The notes beneath the pieces were generated by a model that did no database searches, was not told the DNA's origin, and worked only from the letters and a program-made list of their open reading frames with translations. Shown here in pieces: positions 1-7,406 of a stretch of 10,626 nt of DNA. Source of the stretch: Verrucomicrobiota bacterium (GTDB lineage Bacteria > Verrucomicrobiota > Verrucomicrobiia > Verrucomicrobiales > DEV007); contig JAHDCN010000083.1 of NCBI GenBank assembly GCA_020629815.1, forward strand, positions 1 through 10,626, in the 5' to 3' direction. A program made the position numbers and the translations under genes. The number at the start of each line of letters is the position of its first letter. The stretch's first letter is position 1.

Positions 1-68
1 TTTCGTTAATTCGTGCCATGACGCCTTATTGAGTGATAAGATCGCGCGACAGCAAACGTTTTTTCATC

Positions 69-617
69 ATGCGGGCATTTTTTCTTTCCCTCTGTTTTCT
101 GCTCCCGGCGGGTCCGATGACCAGTTTTGCTCTACCGACAAAGGTGAAAATCGCGGACAACAGCATCGCGCTCGAACTTCCGGATGGCTGGAAAACCTCT
201 GATCTCAATTCAGATCAGGTGCTGGCTGGTTACGCTTCCTCAGACAACGCGACCTCTGTTTTCTTCCGCGCGGTTGATCCGGCCTCGACGGGAAGCATGG
301 CAGACCTGATGGATTACACAGTGGCCAATTTTGAGCAGCAATTTCAGGTAAAGCAGGTCAACGACAGTTACAAAACCGGTCAGGTGCAGGGACCGGGAGA
401 AAAGAAGTGGCCGGCTATTTTCACCACGATGGAAGCGATGGTTCCGGCCAACCCTGATCCTTTGCGGATGAAATTCTACCTGCTGATTTTCGATACCGGC
501 GACTCTTTGTATTTCATGCAGGGCAGCACCACGATGCCAGTGCGCGATGCTCGGGAGAAGGAAGTTCTCGCAATCATTAAGTCGATCGTAGCCCGAAAGA
601 AAGAGACTACTGAGTGA
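69..617 (+). CDS. Exported protein of unknown function, possibly PsbP/DcrB-like
   Basis: From the ATG at 69 this encodes about 182 residues. The N-terminus is a typical signal peptide: MRAFF, then a hydrophobic core, with likely cleavage after SFA near residue 21. The mature protein opens with KVKIADNSIALELPDGWK, the kind of beta-strand plus 'P-x-G-W' opening seen in PsbP, DcrB and related small folds. No catalytic motif is visible. An in-frame GTG at 33 would add 12 residues ahead of the signal peptide. It directly follows a TGA at 30-32 that could end an upstream gene, so coupled initiation at the GTG is possible. Neither start has a clear Shine-Dalgarno sequence; I prefer 69 because it gives a compact signal peptide. 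The gene is convergent with the next one, with only 6 bases between the stops. That it is a gene is well supported; the fold is a weak guess and the function is unknown. Confidence 0.75.
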   Translation: MRAFFLSLCFLLPAGPMTSFALPTKVKIADNSIALELPDGWKTSDLNSDQVLAGYASSDNATSVFFRAVDPASTGSMADLMDYTVANFEQQFQVKQVNDSYKTGQVQGPGEKKWPAIFTTMEAMVPANPDPLRMKFYLLIFDTGDSLYFMQGSTTMPVRDAREKEVLAIIKSIVARKKETTE

Positions 618-640
618 CCACTCCTAGCTCTTTCCTTTTT
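596..640. terminator. Nested hairpin at convergent gene ends, candidate bidirectional terminator
   Basis: GAAAGAG at 599-605 pairs perfectly with CTCTTTC at 628-634. Inside it lies a second perfect stem, GAGTG 612-616 with CACTC 619-623. On the plus strand five Ts (636-640) follow, and A596-598 can extend the stem past one bulged C. On the minus strand the stem is followed by TTTC, a weaker U-tract. The stop codons of both convergent genes (615-617 plus, 624-626 minus) lie within the structure. It is a plausible shared intrinsic terminator, but the outer stem is only 7 bp and its loop is long. Confidence 0.5.
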
Positions 641-2240
641 GCCCGGGACGAGGAGGTTTAATGGGAAGTGTTGCAGGTTCGCTGACTTCTCCAATTTTGC
701 TCACTACCCGGACTGCGATTTCGTCGATGTATTTGTCACTGGGCAGTTCAAAAAAGCGGGAATGAACTGGCATGACCCGATTGATTTTCCAGTATTTCCC
801 GGACCGGGACTGGACGCAGATCCAACGCAGTTCGTCAGGGTTGGCAAACAGATTCCACGAAACTCGCATCGACTTCCCTTTGCATGAGGGGCGGGTGATT
901 TTCAAACCACTGACAGGCTCGACTTCATCATCATCGCCCATCGCTCCCTGCCCTGCCAACCAGGGGCTGTCAGGTGTGAGCGCGAGAGAGGTGTAACGCT
1001 TGTTCGTGATGGTGGTATTCAATCCACCGCGGTTATTGGCAAATGCATCCCAGTGCCAGTGAATATGACCGGTAGCGGGCGACTTGAATTGGTTCTTTCT
1101 GGTATGTTCGATCTGAGTGATCACTTCCCAGGCGGAACGACCGTCGGCTGAGGGGCCACTGATCCCACTCGCAAAGATTCCGGGCCAAACATGGCGACCA
1201 TGAACATTCTGCTCCTGCCACCAGTTGTAAAGTTTGGTGAAACTCTGTCGGCTCTCGATCTTCCAGTAGAGCTGCGGAGACATGTAGTCCATCCACCCCT
1301 CTCGAAGCCACTTTCTCGAATCGACGTAGATTTGATGAAAGGAACTGAGACCGACAATCGATTCCGGATGGTTCTGCTGCCAGATCCCTGATGGGCTGAT
1401 GCCGACCTTGCAGGCGGGGTTACTGCGCTTCACTGCTCGATAGAGATCACGGACAAAGGTATTGATATTTTCTCTGCGCCAATCGTCCCGGTTTAGCTCC
1501 CCGCCTTCTTTTACGTATTTGTTCCAGTTCTTGTCGTCGTTGATAGATGACTTGTAGGCGCCGCCTGTCGGGTAGGGATAAAAGTAATCATCCAGGTGAA
1601 GACCATCGATGTCGTAGCGCTGCACCAGGTCGGTTGCGATATTCATGACCCGGCCGCGAACAAAGTCGTCTGACGGATCCAGAACTTCGATGTGCCCGGA
1701 CTGCTGGGTGATATCGGGAAACAGTTTTGTGATGTGAAATTTGGGAACCGGCGTGCCCTTGATTGAGGTCATGGACCGAAACGGATTGATCCATGCGTGG
1801 AGCTCCAATCCTCTGGCATGCGCCTCTTTTACCGCAAAGGCGAGAGGGTCATAATACGGCTCGGGTGCCTTGCCCATTTCGCCAGTCAGCCAATAGGACC
1901 AGGGTTCAATTGGAGAATCATACAGTGCATCGCACATGGTGCGGACCTGAAGAACAACCGCGTTCAGCTTCAAGTCGCTGGCATTGTCGAGAATGGTTAT
2001 CAACTCCTCCTTCTGTGTCTCCACCGGAAGTCCAGGTTCGCTGGGCCAATCGAGATTGAATACGGAGGATATCCAAACTCCGCGAAATTCGCGGTTTGGC
2101 ACGGGAATCTCTTGTTTCTGCTCAACCGGCTTGGCGGGACCTTTCTCTTGTTCGGCGATCGCAGGGATACCGAGTGTGGAAATCAAAACGAGAGCACAAC
2201 CAGCTCCAAAGCGAATTGTATGTCTTGTAAAGGCACCCAT
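624..2240 (-). CDS. Secreted glycosyl-hydrolase-like protein, YngK/GHL10 family (UPF0748)
   Basis: The product is 538 residues and is predicted to be exported: residues 1-29 form a signal peptide ending AIA before E30. The body matches the GHL10/YngK family (PF02638 type), a TIM-barrel relative of glycoside hydrolases. Visible family signatures are EFRGVWISSV (51-60), LNAVVLQVR (92-100), HAWINPFR (148-155), DIDGLHLDDYFYPYP (210-224), VGISPSGIW (279-287) and DYMSPQLYW (318-326). The acidic pair in LHLDDYF is the likely catalytic region by analogy with other barrels. After about residue 440 comes a beta-rich tail (SGLKITRP, MRVSWN, IDEIAVRVVS) resembling an Ig/FN3-like module, as in several relatives. 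Substrate is unknown; a cell-wall or exopolysaccharide glycan is a guess from the family and the neighbouring operon. No Shine-Dalgarno precedes the ATG (context CTGAATTATGGGTG). An AT-rich spacer separates it from the upstream operon, so it probably has its own promoter. Confidence 0.9.
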   Translation of the reverse strand: MGAFTRHTIRFGAGCALVLISTLGIPAIAEQEKGPAKPVEQKQEIPVPNREFRGVWISSVFNLDWPSEPGLPVETQKEELITILDNASDLKLNAVVLQVRTMCDALYDSPIEPWSYWLTGEMGKAPEPYYDPLAFAVKEAHARGLELHAWINPFRSMTSIKGTPVPKFHITKLFPDITQQSGHIEVLDPSDDFVRGRVMNIATDLVQRYDIDGLHLDDYFYPYPTGGAYKSSINDDKNWNKYVKEGGELNRDDWRRENINTFVRDLYRAVKRSNPACKVGISPSGIWQQNHPESIVGLSSFHQIYVDSRKWLREGWMDYMSPQLYWKIESRQSFTKLYNWWQEQNVHGRHVWPGIFASGISGPSADGRSAWEVITQIEHTRKNQFKSPATGHIHWHWDAFANNRGGLNTTITNKRYTSLALTPDSPWLAGQGAMGDDDEVEPVSGLKITRPSCKGKSMRVSWNLFANPDELRWICVQSRSGKYWKINRVMPVHSRFFELPSDKYIDEIAVRVVSKIGEVSEPATLPIKPPRPGQKGKS

Positions 2241-2292
2241 AATTCAGACGACCGATTTGCCAAGTTCATCGACCGCTCAAGAAGACAATATC

Positions 2293-2325
2293 AAAATTAA
2301 CAACAGAGATCACGCTGTTAATTTT
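2293..2325. repeat. Perfect 10-bp inverted repeat, candidate operator or hairpin
   Basis: AAAATTAACA at 2293-2302 is the exact reverse complement of TGTTAATTTT at 2316-2325, with a 13-base loop. It lies 53 bases upstream of the GHL10 start codon. The TTAACA/TGTTAA core with a fixed spacer is the usual shape of a dimeric repressor or activator site. As RNA it would be a weak AU-rich hairpin. Its role is inferred from position only. Confidence 0.45.
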
Positions 2326-2360
2326 AAATATTATTATGATTTTTCTATATGATTGCAAGT

Positions 2361-2399
2361 TTATTTTCTTTTTGCTAATAACCAACAAAAGAAAAATAA
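2361..2399. repeat. Imperfect 14-bp inverted repeat
   Basis: The arms 2361-2374 (TTATTTTCTTTTTG) and 2386-2399 (CAAAAGAAAAATAA) pair at 12 of 14 positions around an 11-base loop. The structure begins about 26 bases after the stop of the last polysaccharide gene. It is almost all A/T, so it is a poor intrinsic terminator by itself. It could protect the mRNA 3' end, or arise from the skewed composition. Confidence 0.3.
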
Positions 2400-2424
2400 T
2401 TTCCCGCAAAAATCTGTGATCAAT

Positions 2425-3582
2425 TTAGCGGCTTCGAATTAGGGACTGAAACAATTCAGCGTATCGCTCAGCGGATCTTTCGATACTGAAGTCCTCGCGA
2501 ATTCGCTGAACGCCTTTTTGCTGCAATCGATTCCACTCGGTCTCTGGAAGACGAAGCAACTTTTCCCACTGTTCCACGATGGCAGCAGGTTGGTGAGAAG
2601 CCGCAACACCACCACACTCATCGATAATTAGCCCCGCATCGCCAACATCGGTGGAAACACCAAGGACACCGCAGGCCAGCGCCTCCAGCAAAACCATGGG
2701 AAACGCTTCACTTTCTGAGGTCAATGTGCAGATATCCAGAGCGGGATAGACGTTCTCGCTTTGGGAACGAAACCCGGCAAGATGCATCCGGTCTGGATCG
2801 GGCAAGCGACGATACGCTTCGGCGATTTCATCCTCTGCATCTTCGGGCATGCCTCCCGACCAGAGGAAATGAACGTCCTTGTTTCGCTGCATCATTTCTG
2901 ATACAGAGTCGAAAAACAACGGAAGATTTTTCACAGGATTCCGACGGGCCACCAAGCCAATCACTGTTGCATTCGCCGGGATTCCCAGCTCTTCTCTCAG
3001 GGTAGTTCTGCGTTCCTCTGAGGGAATGAAACGGCTCACATCAATTCCATTCGGTAGCCATTCCATACGACCACCGGGAAAGCCAAATTCCTGATCTAGT
3101 CGCGTCATACTTCGGTGGGAACAGGAGGCAATTCGATCGTTACAAAACCAGGAACCAAGACCTATAATGCGACGACGCACCGCCTGCCCAATAGCCCCGA
3201 AACTGGGATGATCCGGAATTCCCATCACGTGGATTCCCCAGACGACCGGGATCTGGCGCATTGCTTTGCTAACGGCACCAGCGACGACGCCACAATCCAT
3301 CTCCCAAACCTTGATCAACTGAGGCTGCTCCTGCTGAATCACCCGATCAAAAGCTTTAATAAATCCCGGAGAAAGCACTGTGTTCAGTTGCAGGTCAATC
3401 ACACGCGCATGCTGCTCCAGTTTCTCCCGAAGAGATCCCGGATGGGTATCATTCGTAGTAACGATTACACTTTCAAAGCGCCCTTTTTGATCATGTTGCT
3501 TCACCAGGTTCAGCATCATATTTTCGGCACCACCGGGGCCGACCGAAGTAGTCACGTGAAGAATTTTCTGACGCTGACTCAT
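2425..3582 (-). CDS. Family 4 glycosyltransferase, exopolysaccharide biosynthesis
   Basis: The product is 385 residues, normal length for a GT4 (GT-B fold) enzyme, with no membrane segment. The N-terminal acceptor domain opens with KILHVTTSVGPGGAE (6-20), the glycine-rich loop of the family. The linker holds LPNGID (176-181). The C-terminal nucleotide-sugar domain shows ARRNPVKNL (212-220) and the E-x7-E motif in SEAFPMVLLEALACG (E292 and E300). It should transfer a sugar from an NDP-sugar, with retention, to a lipid-linked intermediate at the cytoplasmic face; donor and acceptor are not readable. The ATG overlaps the stop of the preceding deacetylase gene by 4 bases (ATGA), and a strong Shine-Dalgarno, GGGGAGGG, lies inside that gene's last codons. 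Translational coupling is therefore likely. It is the last gene of the four-gene operon. Confidence 0.93.
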   Translation of the reverse strand: MSQRQKILHVTTSVGPGGAENMMLNLVKQHDQKGRFESVIVTTNDTHPGSLREKLEQHARVIDLQLNTVLSPGFIKAFDRVIQQEQPQLIKVWEMDCGVVAGAVSKAMRQIPVVWGIHVMGIPDHPSFGAIGQAVRRRIIGLGSWFCNDRIASCSHRSMTRLDQEFGFPGGRMEWLPNGIDVSRFIPSEERRTTLREELGIPANATVIGLVARRNPVKNLPLFFDSVSEMMQRNKDVHFLWSGGMPEDAEDEIAEAYRRLPDPDRMHLAGFRSQSENVYPALDICTLTSESEAFPMVLLEALACGVLGVSTDVGDAGLIIDECGGVAASHQPAAIVEQWEKLLRLPETEWNRLQQKGVQRIREDFSIERSAERYAELFQSLIRSR

Positions 3583-4559
3583 CGAACCCTCCCCAACAAT
3601 TTTGGCAATCCGGAACAGATGACATCCATTTCCTTTTCATCTCGCGGAGTTCCGAATCTTGGAATCGCATTGCGATCTGATTCACCCCTCAAGTATCCAT
3701 TCTCTGTTGTAAGCACAGCCGAAAAGCCATGCCGTTCGAGGCAATTCCCTGTCGATTCATTCAGGTCGTCGGCAGTGCCATTTGGATAGGCAAAGTAGTC
3801 CGGACTTTGGCCGAGCTTCTGCTCAAGAAGATCGCGGCAGGTCTTCACCTCAAACTCCAGAGTATCAGCAGAGCAACGCGACAGGATTTTGTGCGTGTGT
3901 GTATGGGCTCCAATAATGCACAAGCCCGAGTCCTGCATTTCTTCCACTTCACTCCAGCGCAAAGGTTGGTAGTGCGCGGGTATTTCTTTTGCCGTTGCCA
4001 AAGGCGCGCCGCATTGTTCCTCGATCCCAGTCAGGCTCGACTCAATTTTCTCCTGTGGCATCGCTTTCAACCAGTTCGAAAGTTGAGCGAAAATTTCGGG
4101 CCGTCTTGATTGAACGGCAGAAGCAGTGGAGCCGCCCCAGCTAAGGCTGTCACAGCCTGTTGTGTTAATAGCAAACGCTAACCGATCGTGCCAGAGGAAG
4201 AGTTCCTTCTCCAAAAAACCTGTGGTGACAAATACGGTAAACGGAATGTTAAATTTCTTTGCCAGCGGATATGCTAATGAGTAATTCGAGCGGTAGCCAT
4301 CATCAAAGGTAATGACGACACCGTGCTTTCCAGCCAGGGCATCTTGAAGGGAAATGACCGAATAGTTCTGTGCCAGGTGAGCGAACAGCTTTTCCAACTG
4401 GTCCACGGGCAAGTGCAATCCCGCATCAACTGCACCTTTATCAGCAGTCTCCACCACGCCGTGAAACATTAAAATCGAAGTCGGCTTTGCCACTTTAGAA
4501 GCGACAACACAACCACCCATCTTCCTGAGCAGTAAGAGGAGTTGATACCCGCTGCTCAT
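3579..4559 (-). CDS. Polysaccharide deacetylase (NodB homology domain)
   Basis: The product is 326 residues. The NodB/CE4 signatures are complete enough to call: TFDDGY (84-89) supplies the catalytic base D86 and metal ligand D87. HTHTH (219-223) supplies metal ligands H219 and H223, and FAYPNG (256-261) stands at motif 3. The arginine common at motif 3 in classical CE4 enzymes is absent, as in many FAYP-type relatives. Between the first two motifs lie about 130 residues, longer than in minimal NodB domains. The insert starts around LFLWHDRLAFAI (120-131) and is helical, a pattern familiar from deacetylases in exopolysaccharide loci. It probably removes N- or O-acetyl groups from the growing glycan. 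The first 25 residues are hydrophobic only in patches (YQLLLLL), so export is uncertain. The start overlaps the O-antigen ligase stop by 4 bases, with AGG a few bases upstream. Confidence 0.92.
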   Translation of the reverse strand: MSSGYQLLLLLRKMGGCVVASKVAKPTSILMFHGVVETADKGAVDAGLHLPVDQLEKLFAHLAQNYSVISLQDALAGKHGVVITFDDGYRSNYSLAYPLAKKFNIPFTVFVTTGFLEKELFLWHDRLAFAINTTGCDSLSWGGSTASAVQSRRPEIFAQLSNWLKAMPQEKIESSLTGIEEQCGAPLATAKEIPAHYQPLRWSEVEEMQDSGLCIIGAHTHTHKILSRCSADTLEFEVKTCRDLLEQKLGQSPDYFAYPNGTADDLNESTGNCLERHGFSAVLTTENGYLRGESDRNAIPRFGTPRDEKEMDVICSGLPKLLGRVR

Positions 4560-5839
4560 GAAGCCTGGATTCCAGAAACACTGGTGTTTCCGGGGTCCGT
4601 TGAAAATTGGGGGCGTTTCTTATTTCCGGCTACCCGAAAAGAAAAGAAGAACTGTGAGTTCAGGTAGAAGGCACAAATAATTACTATCCAATAGGGCAGC
4701 TCGACAACCAGAGTCTGACTAAACGGAATAAAGATCACCGAGCTAAACAGGAGCATTATCCCCTGCCCCATATTCTGTAGAACCCCAAGTCCGACGACCA
4801 GCAAGATCAGAAGATAGCAACCGAGCAGAATCAGACCACCGTCGAGCATTAAGGTGACCAGCATATTGTGCGGACACCATTTTGCAGTTCCGGAACCAAC
4901 TCCATAGCCAAAGAACGGTTTTTGAGGAATCGCATGCAACCCATCCTTCAAGTGATGCTCCCGATCACCAGATCTCATTTTGGAAAAGTCACCACTAAAG
5001 ATTGCAGCCATCCGGTCTTCAGCATCTTTGTTGCCTTTTTCCTCCGAAGCCTTCTTCGCCACCATGGACGCACCTAGAGTAATCGCGATCGGTAACAGGC
5101 AAACCGCGGCTATAATCACGTCGGAAGGTTTCTTTCTCAGGCAAATCATCACATACAGCATCGTGATCATCGCCATCGAAAGCATCCCAGACCTACTTAG
5201 AGTAAGAACGGCACTGAGAAAACAAACACCGATCAGAACGAAGCAAAGTTTGGGGCGCTTGGAAAAGGTGAGAAAAATCGTCAGCGCAAACAAGTTGGCG
5301 TTACAGCTCTGGTTACAATCGACTGCGAACCCAGCGGCCCGGCCGTGAATCTTCGACCCTTCGATAATGCCCATGGCATCCATGAACGTACTGCCAGAGA
5401 CGAGAACGATATTGAGAAAGGCAAACCAGAGCAGCGGAGTCTTGGTAAATCGGTAAAAACAGGCAATTAGCAACAGAGCTACCAAAACCATCAATGTGTT
5501 CGATCCGGTCCCGCCAATCGTCATGCTCAATCCACCAGGCGGTGTGTAGCGCCTCAAGATCAACAAATCCAAAAGAGACAAAACCGGGATAAGGAAGACC
5601 AGGAAAGGAGCAACGCAAAACTGCTTTCGACGGAGTAGGGAAATCCCAATTGCAAAACAGGATACCGCAACCGTATAAAACAGAGGACGAATTGGCCACA
5701 GCCCCTGCGCATTGGCCCAGCTCATCAAATAGCTGGCTGCAGGAAGCAATGCGACACAAAAGGTAAAAGTGTACAGAATTGTCTCCCATTTCTCGAATGG
5801 GCGATCAGTAGCTGCCGGATTATGTTTCTCCCCCAACAT
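4556..5839 (-). CDS. O-antigen ligase / Wzy-type polymerase family membrane protein
   Basis: The product is 427 residues with about ten to twelve hydrophobic segments (for example 21-40, 53-69, 77-95, 113-129, 137-152, 198-214, 218-233, 240-256, 330-352, 361-377, 380-399). That is the expected profile of the O-antigen ligase/polymerase superfamily (PF04932). Characteristic pieces are HGRAAGFAVDCNQ (165-177), TLSRSGML (213-220), GYGVGSGT (311-318) and PHNMLVTLMLDGG (323-335). The periplasmic loop before the last motif carries the family's conserved histidine, here H324. Members either ligate undecaprenyl-linked glycan to an acceptor or polymerise repeat units; sequence alone does not separate the two. 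Its place beside an initiating sugar transferase favours a polymerase for a secreted polysaccharide. The ATG shares its A with the stop of the upstream gene (TGATG). AAAGG some 8 bases upstream may act as a ribosome binding site. Confidence 0.88.
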   Translation of the reverse strand: MLGEKHNPAATDRPFEKWETILYTFTFCVALLPAASYLMSWANAQGLWPIRPLFYTVAVSCFAIGISLLRRKQFCVAPFLVFLIPVLSLLDLLILRRYTPPGGLSMTIGGTGSNTLMVLVALLLIACFYRFTKTPLLWFAFLNIVLVSGSTFMDAMGIIEGSKIHGRAAGFAVDCNQSCNANLFALTIFLTFSKRPKLCFVLIGVCFLSAVLTLSRSGMLSMAMITMLYVMICLRKKPSDVIIAAVCLLPIAITLGASMVAKKASEEKGNKDAEDRMAAIFSGDFSKMRSGDREHHLKDGLHAIPQKPFFGYGVGSGTAKWCPHNMLVTLMLDGGLILLGCYLLILLVVGLGVLQNMGQGIMLLFSSVIFIPFSQTLVVELPYWIVIICAFYLNSQFFFSFRVAGNKKRPQFSTDPGNTSVSGIQAS

Positions 5840-7257
5840 CAGCGTGCGCCTTTCATGACGACTCCCATTGTTTTCAAAACAACCTGGAGATCGAGACTCA
5901 GCGAGGCATTTTTCACATAAAACAAATCATAGGCCAATTTCTGGGCCGCGTCTTCCACAGAAGCCCCATACGGATAATTGACCTGAGCCCAACCCGTCAG
6001 GCCGGGTTTCACCAGCTGACGAAAATCATAGTGTGGAATAGCTTCCGACAAAATCTCTACGAACTCCGGTCTCTCTGGCCTTGGTCCGACAAAGCTCATA
6101 TCTCCCCTCAGAATATTCCAAAACTGAGGTACTTCGTCCATTCTGGTTTTGCGCAAAATCTTTCCGATCCATGTTACGCGGGAGTCATTCTTGGAAGCCC
6201 ACTGTGCCCCTTCTTTCTCCGACTCCACTACCATGGATCGCAGCTTGAAAATCTGAAACGGTTCCCCTCCCAGACCAACTCTGATCTGAGAATACAAAAC
6301 CGGCCCACCATCTGTCAGTTTCACCAACAGAGCAGCTAGCCCCAGAAAAGGTGAAACCAATAGCAGGCCGGTCACCGAAAGGAGAATATCGATGACTCGT
6401 TTGCTCAACTGAAACCGCGGGCGCAAACAACCAAGCGAGTTGGCAAACAACCAGGACTGTGGAATTTCGGAAGGCACTGTGCGGCCATAATACAGCTCAA
6501 CGTACTCCGAATAAGCGCTGAGGTGAAGGCCTTCACACAACCCTTTGGCGACAACTGGTTCCAGATCTGCGACCAATGTATTTTGATAAATCACGTTATC
6601 GACATCATTCTCTTTCACCCAGGTCTTGAGCATCTTCGAATCGCGAAGAGTAGCGGGAATTCCATCTACGAGCTGCTCAATAGGAAGAGAGCGCAGCTCA
6701 ATCGGTCGGTTTTCACTAACAAAAAATTCCTCTGCTCTATCACAGAATTCACGATCTCCAATCAAAAGTACTCTTGGGCGCAAACGGGCACACAATTGCC
6801 ACATAATCCACGCATAGGTAGATCCTATGCCGACAGTAAAAACCCAGGAATAAGTCAGAATGTAACGTCCAATCTGTTCGTATCGGACAATACCGAAGAA
6901 TGTGACCAATAAGAGTAAAGCCAGAAAACTTGCGACCCAAACCCGCCCAATCTGCATGACAAGACTTCCCTGCCGCCTGGAATCCAGCATTCCAATAGTG
7001 AAAGAAACCAACACAAAAATCCCGGCATAGACCACCGCGATAAGCTCTTTATTTGCATGAGACTCCGACACATGTGCGCTGACAAAAGAAGGAGTAAAGC
7101 GATACGCCAAAAGAATCGCACCTATCGCAATAAGAAAGTAAATCCCCGCATTGAAACGGCCACCCAAATCGCCAATCAAACGGTTCCAGCCGGAAAACCG
7201 CGTCGTTCGCTTTTCTTCAGAAAAACTATGAAGAGATTGCTCTAGGGAGGAGGCCAT
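5839..7257 (-). CDS. Polyprenyl-phosphate sugar-1-phosphate transferase, polytopic (EpsB/WcaJ-like)
   Basis: The product is 472 residues. Four N-terminal membrane segments (about 36-53, 72-90, 107-123, 133-153) precede a Rossmann-like segment beginning RVLLIGD (162-168). The C-terminal catalytic domain (about 283-472) is a bacterial sugar transferase (PF02397). It has the re-entrant hydrophobic helix at 288-312, FKLRSM (337-342), TRMDEVPQFWNILRGDMSFV (371-390) followed by GPRPE, KPGLTGWAQVN (417-427) and YDLFYVKN (443-450). This class starts a glycan by moving a sugar-1-phosphate from a UDP-sugar to undecaprenyl phosphate. The stretch GRTVPSEIPQSWLFAN (258-273) resembles the middle region of EpsB-type transferases from exosortase-linked loci, but no exosortase lies in this window. 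It is the first gene of the operon. The ATG has no recognisable Shine-Dalgarno (TTTTTAATCCATG), unlike the GT4 gene at the operon's far end. Confidence 0.95.
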   Translation of the reverse strand: MASSLEQSLHSFSEEKRTTRFSGWNRLIGDLGGRFNAGIYFLIAIGAILLAYRFTPSFVSAHVSESHANKELIAVVYAGIFVLVSFTIGMLDSRRQGSLVMQIGRVWVASFLALLLLVTFFGIVRYEQIGRYILTYSWVFTVGIGSTYAWIMWQLCARLRPRVLLIGDREFCDRAEEFFVSENRPIELRSLPIEQLVDGIPATLRDSKMLKTWVKENDVDNVIYQNTLVADLEPVVAKGLCEGLHLSAYSEYVELYYGRTVPSEIPQSWLFANSLGCLRPRFQLSKRVIDILLSVTGLLLVSPFLGLAALLVKLTDGGPVLYSQIRVGLGGEPFQIFKLRSMVVESEKEGAQWASKNDSRVTWIGKILRKTRMDEVPQFWNILRGDMSFVGPRPERPEFVEILSEAIPHYDFRQLVKPGLTGWAQVNYPYGASVEDAAQKLAYDLFYVKNASLSLDLQVVLKTMGVVMKGAR

Positions 7258-7406
7258 GGATTAAAAATAATAATATTGTTCGTAAATTTCATAATTACAA
7301 GGCATTTATTGGAAAACACCACTGAGGCAAATGGCTCTTCACTACCTCTGCAGAGTAGCATTGGAGTCAATATTGGCAGCGCCTCACTTCGGAATAGGTT
7401 TGAACG
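7258..7406 (-). promoter_or_regulatory. Probable promoter region of the polysaccharide operon
   Basis: No gene is visible in this spacer. The half nearest the sugar transferase is AT-rich (13 G or C in 60 bases over 7261-7320). On the minus strand TTGTAA at 7300-7295 and TATTAT at 7275-7270 are hexamer-like but 19 bases apart, and the latter lies only about a dozen bases from the ATG. That would give a very short or absent 5' leader. The assignment rests mainly on position. Confidence 0.3.
7342..7358. repeat. Short dyad CTCTGCAGAG with flanking CTAC/GTAG
   Basis: CTCTGCAGAG at 7346-7355 is a perfect 10-base palindrome. On the minus strand it sits within CTACTCTGCAGAGGTAG, where CTAC and GTAG also pair if one base is bulged. 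It lies about 50 bases past the hydrolase stop and about 90 bases upstream of the sugar transferase start. There is no T-run after it, so it is not a typical terminator. It could be a protein-binding site or chance. Confidence 0.2.

Larger units (their letters stand above)
2241..2424. other. AT-rich intergenic spacer with two inverted repeats
   Basis: No gene is visible here. Counting 2281-2400 by hand gives 26 G or C in 120 bases (about 22%), far below the flanking genes. It lies after the stop of the polysaccharide operon and before the start of the GHL10 gene, both on the minus strand, so it should hold that gene's promoter. Minus-strand TTGCAA at about 2357-2352 followed by TAATA-rich sequence is promoter-like, but I could not settle on one convincing -10/-35 pair. 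I see no GC-rich terminator after the operon, so some read-through into the GHL10 gene is possible. Confidence 0.5.

Noticed and set aside
1..32. C-terminal end of an upstream plus-strand gene (frame 3, ending SLIRAMTPY then TGA at 30-32)
   Set aside because: Only nine codons are visible and they cannot be distinguished from chance, though the stop adjoining the GTG at 33 is suggestive.
2196..2200. Lipobox-like cysteine in the GHL10 signal peptide (FGAGC, residue 15)
   Set aside because: The hydrophobic core continues after the cysteine, and a normal AIA-E cleavage site follows at residues 27-30, so an ordinary secreted protein fits better than a lipoprotein.
1797..2300. Plus-strand open frame running into the AT-rich spacer
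   Set aside because: Mostly antisense to the GHL10 N-terminus, with no recognisable protein features and no ribosome binding site.
2361..2399. Intrinsic terminator of the polysaccharide operon
   Set aside because: The stem is almost entirely A/T with two central mismatches, and no U-run follows on the minus strand; kept only as an inverted repeat.
3115..3789. Long plus-strand open frame (224 codons) across the GT4/deacetylase junction
   Set aside because: It lies opposite two clear enzymes, has a motif-free low-quality translation, and crosses their junction. It is an antisense shadow.
7342..7370. Promoter with -35 TTGACT at 7370-7365 (minus strand)
   Set aside because: The -35 is good, but no acceptable -10 lies 16-18 bases downstream (AGGTAG or GGTAGT).
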